Shown piece by piece: positions 36,146 to 49,214 of a stretch of DNA of 64,000 nt (the stretch's first letter is position 1; each line of letters opens with the position of its first letter). The stretch comes from Petrosia ficiformis (Eukaryota; Porifera; Demospongiae; Haplosclerida; Petrosiidae), in contig OX345644.1 of the NCBI GenBank assembly GCA_947044365.1, positions 2,183,237 to 2,247,236 on the forward strand, read 5' to 3'. The position numbers and the translations under genes are program-made. Under the pieces are notes generated by a model that searched no databases, was not told the DNA's origin, and saw only the letters and a list, made by a program, of their open reading frames with translations.

Positions 36146-36934
36146 ATTACTGAGCTTTGCTGTGTAACAATAATAATTTTGTAAACTACTAAAGTTATGT
36201 AGCTACAGTTTTTGTGACATGAATGATAGTAACATTCTTTGTATTTGTTTTCATGAAAACACCCTATTGTTCATCTGGATATATGCACCCAGGTGCAAGT
36301 GAGTAGGTTATGGGCCTGGAACATATATGGGTTCATTTTTAGCCTTTCAATTAGTAATCCCTATGTCAAAAATTATACTAAGGGTTTCTGTCTCCCATGA
36401 TACTTTATCTGTGGAATTAGGAACACCCTTTCAACCATGTGCTAATGATATGAACATTGGGTACAGTAAGTTACCACCGAGTAACAATGTAAATATTTAC
36501 ATTCTATTGAAATTTTAACACTGCGACGCTCAAACAGTACTGTAACAATTCCATGATCTGAAATATTTTGTGGGGGGCAGTACCTAGTCTAGAGGCTGGG
36601 GTTGGTTAAGTCCTGGCTGTTAACTTAGTTATAAATTAGTAGAAAAGGACAATACACTGTCTAATTAATTGCATGGGAGTGGTGTTAGCTTTGGAAGGTC
36701 ATGACCTTTCAAATATAAAGGTGAGATTCAGTTTGTGTTCTCCATTACAGTTATTTCCTGTGTATACATACATTGTACCAAGTTTCAACCAGTTATATTT
36801 CTGTCTGAACACACTGTCATGTATATATCAATGAAATTAAAGACATTTGAGATTTTTGATGGGACACAACAAGAGTGCAATAAAAAATTAATAGTTTGAA
36901 TTCCTGACAATATATGTTTATGCGACTGTCCAAA
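36146..36934. other. Intergenic, sister of 16365-17069
   Basis: No gene seen. Matches the spacer after FReD-3 except for a roughly 95-base insertion near 36520-36620. Confidence 0.7.
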
Positions 36935-37115
36935 ATGTTCCCAATGCTCTTGTTCCTGACTCTTGCTATCACAGTTAAGAGTAGTTCATAATCTATGACT
37001 GATCGTAATAGTACATTACACAAACGCTCACTGTATGAACAAGTATGTTGTCATCCATTGGAAAGAAACTGTCATCTAATATTCTATAATATAGGGTATA
37101 TTGTGATATGGATAT
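36935..37115 (+). pseudogene. FReD-11: collapsed fibrinogen-domain relic
   Basis: Exon 1 from MFPMLLFLTLAITV to VCCHP, with YCMTDC changed to a stop (ATAATCTATG), then a deletion straight into intron 2 (GAAACTGTCATCTAATATTC) and the first codons of exon 3 (YCDMD). A further-deleted version of FReD-4. Confidence 0.85.
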
Positions 37116-37779
37116 GTACTAATGACAAAACACATTCACATTTAAATTGCTCCAAAACCAACATTCAATAGACGTTATATAACTAGTGAGTGGATATACA
37201 CATCACTATAGTTATATAAGTTATACAACTAGTAGTTGGATATATACATCGCTAATTATAACTTTAGATGTTGCAATTAATGTAAATAAACAATCCACTG
37301 CGATATATACTGTCTTTTTGAAGTATACTTCACCATTAACTAATAATAATTATTAACATACACTGCATTGTTCAAATAACAAATATCATTGGTTAGTACA
37401 GTTGCAAGGATAGAAATTATAATTTAATTGGTCATACAGATTGTTATGACAGCTTGATGAAAAATACTTTTACTATAATCAATTATCATGTCTAATATCT
37501 CGTATTAGATGCACAAAAAAGGTTTGAAAACCTAATTAAAATGTTATTCTGCTTCTTTGTATGACTAATACACAGTATAAGGATAATTGAATTGCAATTA
37601 TTGGATTATAATTACATATATGTGACCTTGTAATTAAATTACAATTTCTCTCATACAAGTGTACTAGCTAATAAATTATTCAGTTTGCAGTATATGTTTA
37701 AGGATGTAGATCTTTTTTGGTCTAATAGTTGAAAACATATTATTTTCATTAGTGGATCATCACATAGTTAAACTCAAAG
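37116..37779. other. Intergenic and upstream region of FReD-12
   Basis: AT-rich; TTATATAAC repeats and the conserved type-B upstream block with the ATTTTCAT variant. Sister of 17523-18175. Confidence 0.6.
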
Positions 37780-38730
37780 ATGTTACTAACACTAGTGTTC
37801 CTGACTCTTGGTATCACAGTTGAGAGTAGTTGATATTGTATGACTGATTGTAATAGTCCATTACGTCAGCCTTCACTGTATGAACAACAATGTTGTAATC
37901 AAAATAAAGTTGGAAAGAGTTTCAAGTTCAATGACAACAACAGATTGAAGATTATAATATGCCCAGATGAGATACCAGTATCATGTAATGAAGGTAAGAG
38001 AACTATCATCCAAAAAATTATAATAATGAGTTGTGTTGTATATAAATCTAGTGTATAAGTATGACTGTAAAGAATGGTTTATGAGTGGTTACACTACAAG
38101 TGGCGTTCACAGTATTAATCCTGATGAAGGGACTCCGTTTGAGGTGGTTAGTGTATTAGTTGTCTTGAAACTGTCATCTAATATTCTATATTATAGGTAT
38201 ATTGTGATATGGAAACTGGTGATGGTGAATGGACTGTCTTCCAGAGGAGAAAGGACGGATCTGTTGACTTTTATCATAATTGGGTTGACTATGAGGAAGG
38301 TGTTGGTGATCTCAATGGAGAATTGTGGTTGGGACTGAGTAAGATACATCGTCTCACTCAAGATGGAACGGATTACACATTGAGAGTAGATCTGGAGGAC
38401 TTTGAAAATGAAACACGTTACGCTAAATACAATATCGGAGACAGTAGTACTGACTATACTATCACTGTGGGAGGATATTCTGGTGATGCTGGAGATTCAT
38501 TAGCATATCATAATGGTAGAAAATTCAGTACTAAGGATAGAGATAATGATATAGATAGTGGTGGTAATTGTGCTGTTGTATACAGTGGAGCTTTGTGACA
38601 TGGTAAATGTTATACCTCAAAACTTAGTGGTCTTTATCCTAACGAATATAATTCTAGAGGAGTTAACTGGTATTCTTTTAGAGGTTTAAACTCTCTTAAA
38701 TTCACAGAGATGAAACTTCAAAAAAATTAA
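37780..38730 (+). pseudogene. FReD-12: fibrinogen-domain gene with two breaks
   Basis: Exons 37780-37993, 38052-38143, 38197-38730 with normal splice sites. In exon 1 the Ser before YCMTDC is a stop (TCA to TGA, AGTTGATATTG), just after the signal peptide. In exon 3 the SGAWWY motif reads SGAL-stop. Residues normally fixed in the family are also changed (METGDGEWTVF, GVGDLNGELW). Exon 3 continues recognisably to the ancestral end with an NEYNSRGVNWYSF-type loop. Confidence 0.88.
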
Positions 38731-41175
38731 TTAACAAATGAAAAAGTATAAATTGTGTATGTCCTATGTGCATTTAATTATCAATTATACTGCTACATGA
38801 GCCATTTACTTTGTCAATTATAAACTTTAATCATTAATTGGGTAGTCTTTGTTTTGTGTACATAGCTGAGTATCATAAATGAAATTTCAATTGTATAATT
38901 ATGTTAAAATGATAAAACATCTAATTAATGTAGATCATTTTGTCACCTTGTTTAAATCTCAACTATCACTAATAACCATCTTATTATAATTAGAATTAAT
39001 TTATTTGCCTTCACTGTAGAAAGTAATTGGTTGTTTTAACCTAATGATTGGTGACATCAGTTTCATTTGCTTTAAAAATAATTATATTAATAATGAAGCA
39101 TCTATAGGAACATAGGAAGCCAATATTATCATGTTTTTAATGGAAAAACAATTTGTACTTTACATTATAAACATAATTATTATGTTCCTAATGGGAAAGT
39201 ACAGATGTACTATCCATTAGGAACATAATACTTTTGTAATAAACATGTTTATTATGCAAAGTACAGTAGTACTAACCAATTAGTAACATAGTAATTGTTC
39301 TTATTTTCTGTTATATATATGAACATGATTATTATGTTCCTAATGGAAAGTGCAGCATTGAATAGATATATAATGCAGATGGAAAACATATATATATATA
39401 TATAATATATAATATTATATATATGTAATATATGTACATAATTAGTTGAATTTAGTACAAGTAAATATACAATAATCCAATGGAGAACACCAACTGAGAA
39501 TATTGCAGCAGCAAATTAACTATGGCAAAACACATTCACACTTGAATTGCTCCAAATACAACTATTTGTACAAACATACATAATTATTTAGATATCAAAT
39601 TGATAAGATTGACATCCGGCACTAAAGTTATGTAAGTTATATAACTAGTGTAAGACTGCATGTGGACAAGACTCGATATACACATCGCTAAGTTATATAA
39701 CTAGTGAGTAGATATACACACCACTAATATATTAACTTTAGATGTTGGTTTAAGATAAATAAACTATCCACTGTGATGTATACTGTCTTTTGAAGTATAC
39801 CACCACCATTAACTAATACATATCACTGTAAAAATAAAATAGTAACTTATAATTTATTGGTTAGTACAGTTGCAAAGAATAGCGGAATTTGTAATTTAAT
39901 TGGTCGTTTAAGTTGTTATGACTGCATGGTGATATACATGTACTTGTACTAATAATCCAATTTTGATTTCCCTATCCTGTCTAATAGATGTACAAAGTAA
40001 ATATTTTAATTAAATTTTTGTAAGTTTCCAAACTTTCTTTGTGCATGAGATATAAGACATGATAATTTATTATATTTGGTACAAGTATGTTACCATGCCA
40101 ATATGAAATATCTCCTATTAGGTTCATAAAGAACGTTTGGAAACCTAAAATGATTTAATTAAAATGTTATTCTGCTTCTTTGTATATCTAATAGACAGAA
40201 TAAGAATAATTGAATTCGCCCCCCTGCGCCCCCCCCCCCCCCCTGGATTAAACCCTGCATGTATGTATGTATGTATGTATGTACTATGTACTATGTACAT
40301 ACATACGTATGTATGTACATATGTATGTATGTATGTATGTATATATGTATGTATGTATGTACTATGTACATGTGTACGTACGTATGTATGTTTGTATGTA
40401 TGTATGCATAAATATACATATATGTATGTATGTATGTACATGTATGTATGTATGTACATGTATATATGTATGCATGTATGTATGTACTATGTACATGTGT
40501 ACATATGTATGTATGTATGTAATGTGCATGCATGGTGTATGTATGTATGTAGAGTACATAATTGTAGTTGGCGGTTGGCCATTGGCCATTTTCTGGACAA
40601 TGATCAGTGATTTGGGTTTTTTATAGTGATGATCAGATTATTACATTTATTTACTATTGTTACCCTGTATATACATCATGTACTTAATTCTATCTTAGTA
40701 TCTCAAATATATATTACCTGAGAAGTGATTAATCCATCAAGTCAATGCTTTGAGTATCACCAATCATAGTCTAGTATACTTACATCTCCTTCTTTTGGAC
40801 AAGCTGATAGACGGAGGAGGGTCTACAAGCAAGTTCGCTTTACTAATCCATTACAATTACAATTATGTAATAGATGTACATGTACATCTTAATTTGGAGA
40901 AGTTGAATGTAATTGTAATTTTAATTGTAATTGTAACATTTTTGTGACATGTATCATGGGAAAATCTAGTTTCAGAACATAATGTTTATTTGATGTAATA
41001 CAGAATGATGTTAATTATAATTCAATTGGGCTAATAAAATTACTCTGTAATTGTAATTGTCCCTTTATATGTAATTGTACTCAATGTCAACACAAAAGCT
41101 GTAATTGAAAGTGTAATTGTAATTGACCTCAAGTCTGCTCATCACTCACGTGCAGTAATAATCATAGAATAATAA
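38731..41175. other. Intergenic spacer of duplicated unit 2
   Basis: No gene seen. Same content as 29131-31590: palindromic AT-rich element, TTATATAAC repeats, poly-C tract (about 40229-40242), TGTA array (40257-40553). Confidence 0.8.
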
Positions 41176-42035
41176 TAACTATGACTTGTACTTGTATTTG
41201 GTGCTGTTTGATAGTGTGTACTGATATACCATGTTATAGAATATACACTTTTGAGAAGGAATATAATAATAATACAGTATACCATTATTGTATACCCCAG
41301 TTTGGTGGCCCACAGAGTCTGTTTCACAAGACTATCTACTCTTGGCAGGACACATGGTCTATATGGTACGAATGTTTTCCAATGACAAACACTCCATGAA
41401 AACCTCTACAGCATATTTGCTATTAAGGTCTCAAATTTGGTTGGAAAGCTGAATTTTGATCAGCCACATAATGCAGTATACATATGTTACATGTGTCATG
41501 CCCTGCACTATTATGATCAGTGTTTTGTAATCTGATAGGGTTTGAATGATCCACTTGTATTTAGTCTTCAACATTCCGGAGCTGGGAAACTTCTGTTCAA
41601 AGCGGAAGATGAGGACCAATTAGAAAGGTAATTATAATTGGACACTATCACTGTATACTATATACATTATATGTTGAGTGCACAAGAACTTGTTATAATA
41701 TTATTAGCACTAGAAATGAGTTGTGAAAACACCACATTAAAGTAATTTTACATTTAAGAATATAGTCTTATATAATTATGAGACACTTTCCTACAAACTA
41801 ATTTTGATCAAACATTTATTTTTAATCACTCACCATTTGTACAGGAAGTCAATGAAATTTGAAGGTTCTTCATGGATATTAAATTTCATTGACTTTCTAT
41901 ACAAAAGGACGGAGTGCCAAGTAACAACTATTTTGTAAAAAAGTGTCCCTTTCAGAAATTAAGTTACATATTTCTATTCACAGATGGGTTGAGGTGTTAC
42001 AAAAAGCCGTCAGAGGAGAGACTATTCGTGTTTGA
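41175..42035 (+). pseudogene. FGD tail cassette, copy 4
   Basis: Unidentified open frame (41181-41399), [19 protein letters not shown] exon (41539-41627) and terminal exon [20 protein letters not shown] (41984-42035), with splice sites kept. Followed by FReD-13. Confidence 0.8.
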
Positions 42036-42324
42036 AATACAAATTTTATTTCTCAGTTACAACCTCACTTCTCTTGTTTTTTCTAAACGGCATTCATACT
42101 TGATTTTCATTTTACTTTGAGTTTTCCTTAACACTAAAACAAATAGTTGTTTTTATGTATTGACTGTGACTATACATGTGTTCAGTTTAATTGTGTATTG
42201 TTTTGATATGACTATCATTTTAATTATTATTATTATTTGACATTAATTGACAGTCTTTTGTTGTTGTTTATTGTACAATGTTTATGAGATGTGGTATAGT
42301 ATGTCATGTACTTTAAACAGATCC

Positions 42325-42987
42325 ATGAGTAATTTAGTACATGTATTCCTGACTCTTGGTATCACAGTTGAGAGTAGTTCATATTGTATGACTGATTGTA
42401 ATAGTCCATTACGTAAACCCTCACTGTATGAACAAGTATGTTGTTGTCCACGTAATATTGGTAAGAACTTCAAATTAAAAGAAGACAAGATAATTGAGAT
42501 TGTCATGTGTCCTCCTAACATACCTGATTCATGTCCATATGAAGGTATTATCTATATTAGTGTATCTATTTGTATCATTTATTGGTTTTATCAAATGAAT
42601 GTAGATCTAGAGTGTGACAACTGCAACTGTAAAGAATGGTTTATGAATGAATGGTAACACTACAAGTGGTGTTTACACTATTAATCCTGATGAAGGGACT
42701 CCATTTGAGGTTTGTGTATCAATCATTATTTTAAAATATATAGCATATTGTATTAAGTTTATTGTGATATGGAAACTGATGGTGGTGGGTGGACTGTCTT
42801 CCAGAGAAGAATGGATGGATCAGTTGATTTCTATCTCAATTGGATTGATTATGAGAATGGTTTTGGCGATCTTAATGGTTGACGTAATGGACTATTACTA
42901 TCAATCATACAATATGAAATACTCTCAACTGTGATACAAAGAGTAAGAAAGACCAATACTGGAAACATCATGGACACTGCAGAGCAT
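42325..42987 (+). pseudogene. FReD-13: chimeric relic with inverted exon 1
   Basis: Third copy of the FReD-7/9 structure: fused [17 protein letters not shown] start, type-A module with CCCPR for CCCPC, AATG insertion in exon 2, exon 3 cut at FGDLNG and joined near 42880 to a reversed exon 1. Confidence 0.85.
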
Positions 42988-44773
42988 GAATAATAACTTT
43001 AATCACTGTTTATTTATCATTAATTCCCATTAGACATTGTAGAGTATATACATGTGAATGTACATTTTTATATTTGTGTTGTTTAACTTGATGATTATGA
43101 TAACATAATCATCAAGTGAAACAACACCAATCCTGCTCAATATTCAGCACAATTAAGGTACATGCTGAGTTGCATGGAAGTTCTTTATGATGCTCTTCAC
43201 TGATTGTAATTAATAAAACATCATACTTGTTTGTAGAGTGATGGTTATCCACTCATGACATTCTTCATATTGCATGAGTTAGTCATGTAACACACTTTCA
43301 TCTTGTAGAGGAAAACGTTTAAACTATGCATTCATATCCATCTTATTATAATTAGAATTAATTTATTTGCCTACCCTGTAAAAACTGATTGGTTGCTAAT
43401 GATTGATCATTTGCTTTAAAAAATAATTATATTAATAATGAAGCATCTATAGGAACATAGGAAGCCAATATTATCATGTTTTTAATGGAAAAACAATTTG
43501 TACTTTACATTATAAACATAATTATTATGTTCCTAATGGGAAAGTACAGATGTACTATCCATTAGGAACATAATACTTTTGTAATAAACATGTTTATTAT
43601 GCAAAGTACAGGAGTCCTATCCAATTAGCAACATAGTAATTGTTCTTATTTTCTGTTATATATATGAACATGATTATTATGTTCATAATGGAAAGTGCAG
43701 CATTGAATAGATATATAATGCAGATGGAAAACATATATATATATATATAATATACGTACGTATTAGTTGAATTTAGTACAATGTAAATATACAATAATCC
43801 AATGGAGAACACAAGCTGAGAATATTGCAGCAGCAAATTAACTATGGCAAAACACTTTCACACTTGAATTGCTCCAAATACAACTATTTGTACAAACATA
43901 CATAATTATATAGATATCAAATTGATAAGATTGACATCCGGCACTGAAGTTATGTAAGTTATATAACTAGTGTAAGACTGCATGTGGACAAGACTCGATA
44001 TACACATCACTAAGTTATATAACTAGTGAGTAGATATACACACCACTAATATAACTTTAGATGTTGGTTTAATAAATTAAGATAAATAAACCATCCACTG
44101 TGATATATACTGTCTTTTTGAAGTATACCACCATTAACTAATTACATATCACTGCAAAAATAAAATAGTTACTAATAAAATAACTAATTTATTGGTTAGT
44201 ACAGTTGCAAGGAATAGTGGAATTTGTAATTTAATTGGTCGTTTAAGTTGTTATGACTGTATGGAGATATACATGTACTTGTACTAATTATAATCCAATT
44301 TTGATTTCCCTATCCTGTCTATATAATAGATGTACAAAATAAATATTTTAATTAAATCCTTGTAGGTTTCAAAACTTTCTTTGTGCATGAGATAAAAGAC
44401 ATGATAATGCAGTAATAACAATATGAAATATCTCATATTAGGTTCATAAAGAACGTTTGGAAACCTAAAATGATTTAATTAAAATGTTATTCTGCTTCTT
44501 TGTATATCTAATAGACAGAATAAGAATAATTGAAATTGCAACTATTGGATTATAATTACATAAATGTCACCATGCAGCCATAACAACCAATTAAATAATG
44601 AACAATATCAATTAAATTATTATATATTCCTTGCCAGTGTACTAACAGACAAATTAGTTAATTAATAATTTTATTTTTGCAGTGTATGTTTAAGGATGTA
44701 GATATTTTTGGCCTATAAATAGTTGAAAACATATTATTTTCATTAGTGGATTATCACATAGTTAAACTCAAAG
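42988..44773. other. Intergenic and upstream region of FReD-14
   Basis: No gene seen; copy of 33413-35245 with the hairpin (43076-43127), palindromic element and TATA candidate near 44714. Confidence 0.75.
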
Positions 44774-45673
44774 ATGTTACTGACACTAGTGTTCCTGACT
44801 CTTGGTATCACAGTTGAGAGTAGTTCATACTATATGACTGATTGTACTGTTGCTATAACATGCCCGGATGATATACCAGTATCATGTGAAAAAGGTAAGA
44901 GAAACTACCATCTACATAATGATCACTTTTGTTGTATTTACCTCAATCCAGAACCCTATTATACTGACTGTAAAGAATTGTATGCAAACGGTAGCACTAG
45001 TAGTGGTGTTTACACTATTAATCCTGATGAAGGGACTCCATTTGAGGTTAGTGTATATATTTGTTGTCTTGAAACTGTCATCTAATATTCTATAATATAG
45101 GTGTATTGTGATATGGAAACTGATGGTGGTGGATGGACTGTCTTTCAGAGGAGGAAGGATGGATCAGTCGACTTTTATCGTAATTGGGTTGACTATGAAG
45201 AAGGTTTTGGTGATCTCAATGGAGAATTCTGGTTGGGACTAAGTAAGATACATCGTCTAACTCAAGATGGAACAGACTACACACTGAGAGTGGATCTGGA
45301 GGACTTTGAGAATGTAAAACGTTATGCTAAATACTCTACATTCAATATTGGAGACAGTACTACTGACTATACTATCACTGTGGGAGGATATTCTGGTGAT
45401 GCTGGAGATTCAATGACACGTAGTGGATATGGTTATGTAAATGGAAGGAAATTCTCTGCTAAGGATAGAGACAATGATATACATCTTGGTACATATAATT
45501 GTGCTGTTACATACAATGGAGCTTGGTGGTATAATAGTTGTCATTACTCCAACCTCAATGGTCTTTATCTTGGAGGACCTCATTCGTCTGTTGCTGATGG
45601 TGTAAATTGGAAAACCTTTAAAGGCTATTATTATTCTCTCAAATTCACTGAGATGAAAATTCGCAAAATGTAA
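44774..45673 (+). CDS. FReD-14: secreted fibrinogen-domain protein, short module
   Basis: Exons 44774-44894, 44952-45046, 45101-45673; 262 residues; introns 57 and 54 bp. Type-C short module as in FReD-10, but the first cysteine is Tyr (YYMTDC). The fibrinogen domain is near-identical to FReD-10 through NCAV, TYNGAWWYNSCHYSNLNG and GGPH. It then switches to [29 protein letters not shown], the C-terminus of FReD-17, and the 3' flank (AAGCGAATTACTGAACAAGT) also matches FReD-17. This is a mosaic gene with its switch point near 45585. Confidence 0.9.
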
Positions 45674-45931
45674 TTGAAAGCGAATTACTGAACAAGTTAC
45701 CATGACTTTGATTGTCATAATTATTATGTACTAGGCAACTATAATTATCATTTTTGTTATAATAAAACAACACCACTACTTAAATGACTAATAATATATA
45801 TAATATCATTAAGAAATAATAATTATTATTATATATACATAGTTGTTTACATTTGTGTTGTTGTGAAAATGCAACAATTAATATCTGTTACTATCTGTTG
45901 TTAATATCTGTTACTGTCAATAAACAATAAA

Positions 45932-46310
45932 CAGACTATACACTGAGAGTGGGGGACTATGAGAATGAAACACGTTATGCTAAATACTCTACATTCAATA
46001 TTGGAAACAGTACTACTAATTATACTATCACTCTCGGAGGATATTCTGGTGATGCTGGAGATTCAATGACAAAAAATGAATCTGTTTAATATTCTGTCAA
46101 TGGAATGAAATTCTCTACTAAAGATAAAGATAATGATAGATGGAGTGGTAATTGCGCTGTTTCTCTGGTTGGAGCTTGGTGGTATAATGCATGCCACAGT
46201 TCCAACCTCAATGGTCTTTACATACAAGAATATAGTGGTAAGGGGATATGGTGGAGTGCTTGGCATCATTACTCTCTCAAATTCACGAGATGAAATGTCA
46301 AAAAAATTGA
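45932..46310 (+). pseudogene. FReD-15: exon-3 relic
   Basis: Begins mid-exon 3 at DYTLRVG and runs to the family C-terminus. Stop after [18 protein letters not shown]...NYTITLGG readable, calcium loop changed to [14 protein letters not shown], and the end frame-damaged (KFTR-stop). No exon 1 or 2 upstream. Confidence 0.88.
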
Positions 46311-46613
46311 TTTCATACACATGCATGCATGAGTGGCACAACCACAACGAAGGAATATATCATATTACCTATTACCCAAGCCTTGGGTAATGAGAGATGA
46401 AACCTCCTAGCTTAAAGGGTCCACTTTGAAAATTGTGGTCTTTCCAGTTGATTTGTGGGACTTACCATCCTGCGGAGTCTGACAACACTTTAGGTTGGGG
46501 ATATAATAGAACTGATAGGCCTACGTTCTTATATAAACACTTGTGTGTATATATGTTGTGATTTAGTCATTCCCATCAACTAGTCCCAGTTTGATGGGCA
46601 CTCTTTTTTTTAA

Positions 46614-46710
46614 GGTGGCAGCGTGGCTTTGTGGTTAGAAATTGAGCCTCCTGATTGAATGGTCAGTGGTTCGAGTTCGGCTGTGGTCGTGTTGTTTCTT
46701 GGAAAGAGAG
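46614..46710 (+). mobile_element. tRNA-derived SINE-like fragment
   Basis: GTGGCTTTGTGGTTAGAA resembles a tRNA D-arm/box A and GGTTCGAGTTC matches box B (GGTTCGANTCC), at tRNA-like spacing. A SINE-body-like GTTTCTTGGAAAGAGAGTGT follows. Arms do not pair well enough for a functional tRNA. Confidence 0.5.
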
Positions 46711-46723
46711 TGTCTGTTTTTCT

Positions 46724-46919
46724 GTGGACTTCATTACTAACATAACACTGTTATGAGGGTTCTTCCTAATTAACTTCTATATAATTATATATATATATAT
46801 CGTAGTTCATTATATCAAGCCGTGGACTTCATTACTAACATAACACTGTTATGAGGGTTCTTCCTAATTAACTTCTATATAATTATATATATATATATCG
46901 TAGTTCATTATATCAAGCC
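46724..46919. repeat. 98-bp tandem duplication
   Basis: Two adjacent copies (46724-46821, 46822-46919) starting GTGGACTTCATTACTAACAT and ending ATATCAAGCC, including an identical (TA)n stretch. The second runs into a fossil FReD exon 1 (about 46903-46975). Confidence 0.93.
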
Positions 46920-47107
46920 TCACTGTAATGACTGTATGAACAAGTATGTTGTTGAAAGAGCTACAAATGTAATGATGAATATTACTTAAAATAGGATTTA
47001 TTAAACCAAACAGATTGTTAACCTAAACAAGATCTGGGTTATTTAGTTGTCAGTTACAGAACGGATACGCATCACATGTATATAATTTTGTTATGATTAT
47101 ACGTTAT

Positions 47108-47140
<33 letters not shown>

Positions 47141-47381
47141 TATATATACATATATATACATATATATATATATATAATATATGGATGCATAAGTTCCAAC
47201 ATATAATTGTATATAATTATAATGAATGAAAGTTTATTAAATATGATATCCAAACAATAGGCTACATCATCATAATAGCCAAGTGACATATATATCAATT
47301 CACCAGAACCATACTATATAGGTTACTAGTATATCTATTCCTGGGCTATATGTAACCTAATCCCGCTCTGCAGTGTCCAAG

Positions 47382-48362
47382 ATGCTTCTAGTATTGATCT
47401 TTCTGACTCTTGGTATCACAGTTGAGAGTAGTGCGTACTGTATGACTGATTGTAATAGTCCATTACGTCAACCCTCACTGTATGAAAAAGTATATTGTTG
47501 TCCATGTAATATTGGAAAGAACTTCAAATTCAAAAAGGATAAAACAATTCAGATTGTCTTATGTCCACCAAACATACCTGAATCTTGTCCAAAGGAAGTT
47601 AATTATGTCTAATATCATAAATATTGCATAAATTATCAATTGTATGTATGTCTGTAGACTGCAGTATTACTGATTGTACATGTAAAAAGTTTTCACAAGT
47701 GGTTACACTACAAGTGGTGTTTACACTATTAATCCTGATGAAGGGACTCCATTTGAGGTTAGTGTATTAGCTGTTTTAAAACTGTCATCTAATACTGTAT
47801 ATAATAATTGTAGGTTTATTGTGATATGGAAACTGATGGTGGTGGATGGACTGTCTTTCAGAGAAGAAAGGATGGATCGGTTGACTTCTATCGTAATTGG
47901 ACTGATTATGAGGAAGGTTTTGGTGATCTCAATGGAGAATTCTGTTTGGGACTGAGTGGGATACATCGTTTAACTCAAGATGGAACAGACTACACACTGA
48001 GAGTGGATCTGGAGGACTTTGAGAATGAAACACGTTATGCTAAATACTCTACATTCAATATTGGAAACACTACTACTAACTATACTATCACTGTGGAAAG
48101 ATATTCTGGTGATGCTGGAGATTCAATGACAAGTAGTGGATATGGTTATGTAAGCGGAATGAAATTCTCTACTGAGGATAGAGACAATGATCAAGCAGGT
48201 GATGGTTTTAATTGTGCTGTTGTATACAGTGGAGCTTGGTGTTATGACTCAAACCTCAATGGTCTTTATCTTAAAGAATTTAATACGGGTGGAGTTAACT
48301 GGTATCATTTTAGAAGTTATCACTCTCTTAAATTCACAGAGATGAAACTTCAAAAAAATTGA
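47382..48362 (+). pseudogene. FReD-16: fibrinogen-domain gene with damaged splice site
   Basis: Exon 1 (from 47382) encodes [16 protein letters not shown] and a type-A module with one cysteine lost (VYCCPC). The donor GAAG|GTAA reads GAAGTTAA, so GT is missing at the family position. Exon 2 (about 47658-47758) is one base shorter than its homologues near KEFF, so it no longer joins exon 3 in frame. Exon 3 (47814-48362) is open but has FCLGLSGIH for FWLGLSKIH and lacks four residues at the second disulfide (GAWCYDSNLNG), losing the paired Cys. Likely a pseudogene. Confidence 0.8.
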
Positions 48363-49181
48363 TTTGCAAATGAAAATTGTTAATGTGTCTCATTTTATGT
48401 GCATTAATTATACTGCCATTTACTTTGTCATTTAATCATTGATTGGGTAGTCTTTGTTTTGTGTACATAGCTGAGTATCATAATTCTACATTATTGAAAT
48501 TTGAAGTATAATTATGTCTACTATGTTTAACGTGATAAAAGATTTGTATAACTAATTATCATTTTTTTCACCCTGCTTATATCCCAACTACCATTTAACT
48601 GTCTTATTATAATAAGTAGCTTGAGCTCCTTTCAAAGTAAGAAGAGTTGAAAAATATTTTTTATTTCAATTCATAACAGAAAGTACAGAACATATACAAT
48701 GTACATGGAAGACTGGGTTTCATACAAGAGTTTTTGTTAGTAAATGATCATGTGAAGCACATTACTTGGAAATGAACAAAATGGACAAGATAAACCGAAG
48801 GAATTTTGCTATTCTTAATTAAGCCATTTCTTAAAAAAATAGTGATCCCAGTATGTTATGAAGAAGATACTATAAAGTATTGATGTTAGTGTCTTTCCTA
48901 AACAAAAGACATAATGAGTATAATAATATCATTCAATCATGTTACCAAATACACTCATTAAACATTTCTGATCACTTGATGATTACTGTATGTTCAATGA
49001 CAACAACAGATTTGAATGTAGACATCATCTATATATTTAGATATCAAGTAGAGATATACATAAACAAACAAACATATATGAACAGCATATTAATCTTCTC
49101 TTGATTTTGTATAAACCAAAAATTGTCAACTTAAGCAATTCTGGACAAGAAATGAAGGCACATAATAATAATAATAATAAT

Positions 49182-49214
<33 letters not shown>

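Larger units (their letters stand above)
38200..45660. repeat. Segmental duplication unit 2 (of 28600-36150)
   Basis: From FReD-12 exon 3 to FReD-14 this unit repeats, in the same order and orientation, the segment from FReD-8 exon 3 to FReD-10, at an offset of about 9.53-9.59 kb. The stretch 40145-41399 differs from 30560-31814 by almost nothing that I could find, microsatellite included. Confidence 0.9.
46311..47381. other. Intergenic, SINE-like and TA-rich DNA
   Basis: No gene seen. Contains the tRNA-like segment, the 98-bp tandem duplication with fossil exon 1, and TA-rich palindromes at about 47106-47180. Confidence 0.7.

Noticed and set aside
46614..46690. Functional tRNA gene
   Set aside because: Box-like motifs are present but the acceptor and anticodon arms do not pair properly; better read as a SINE relic.
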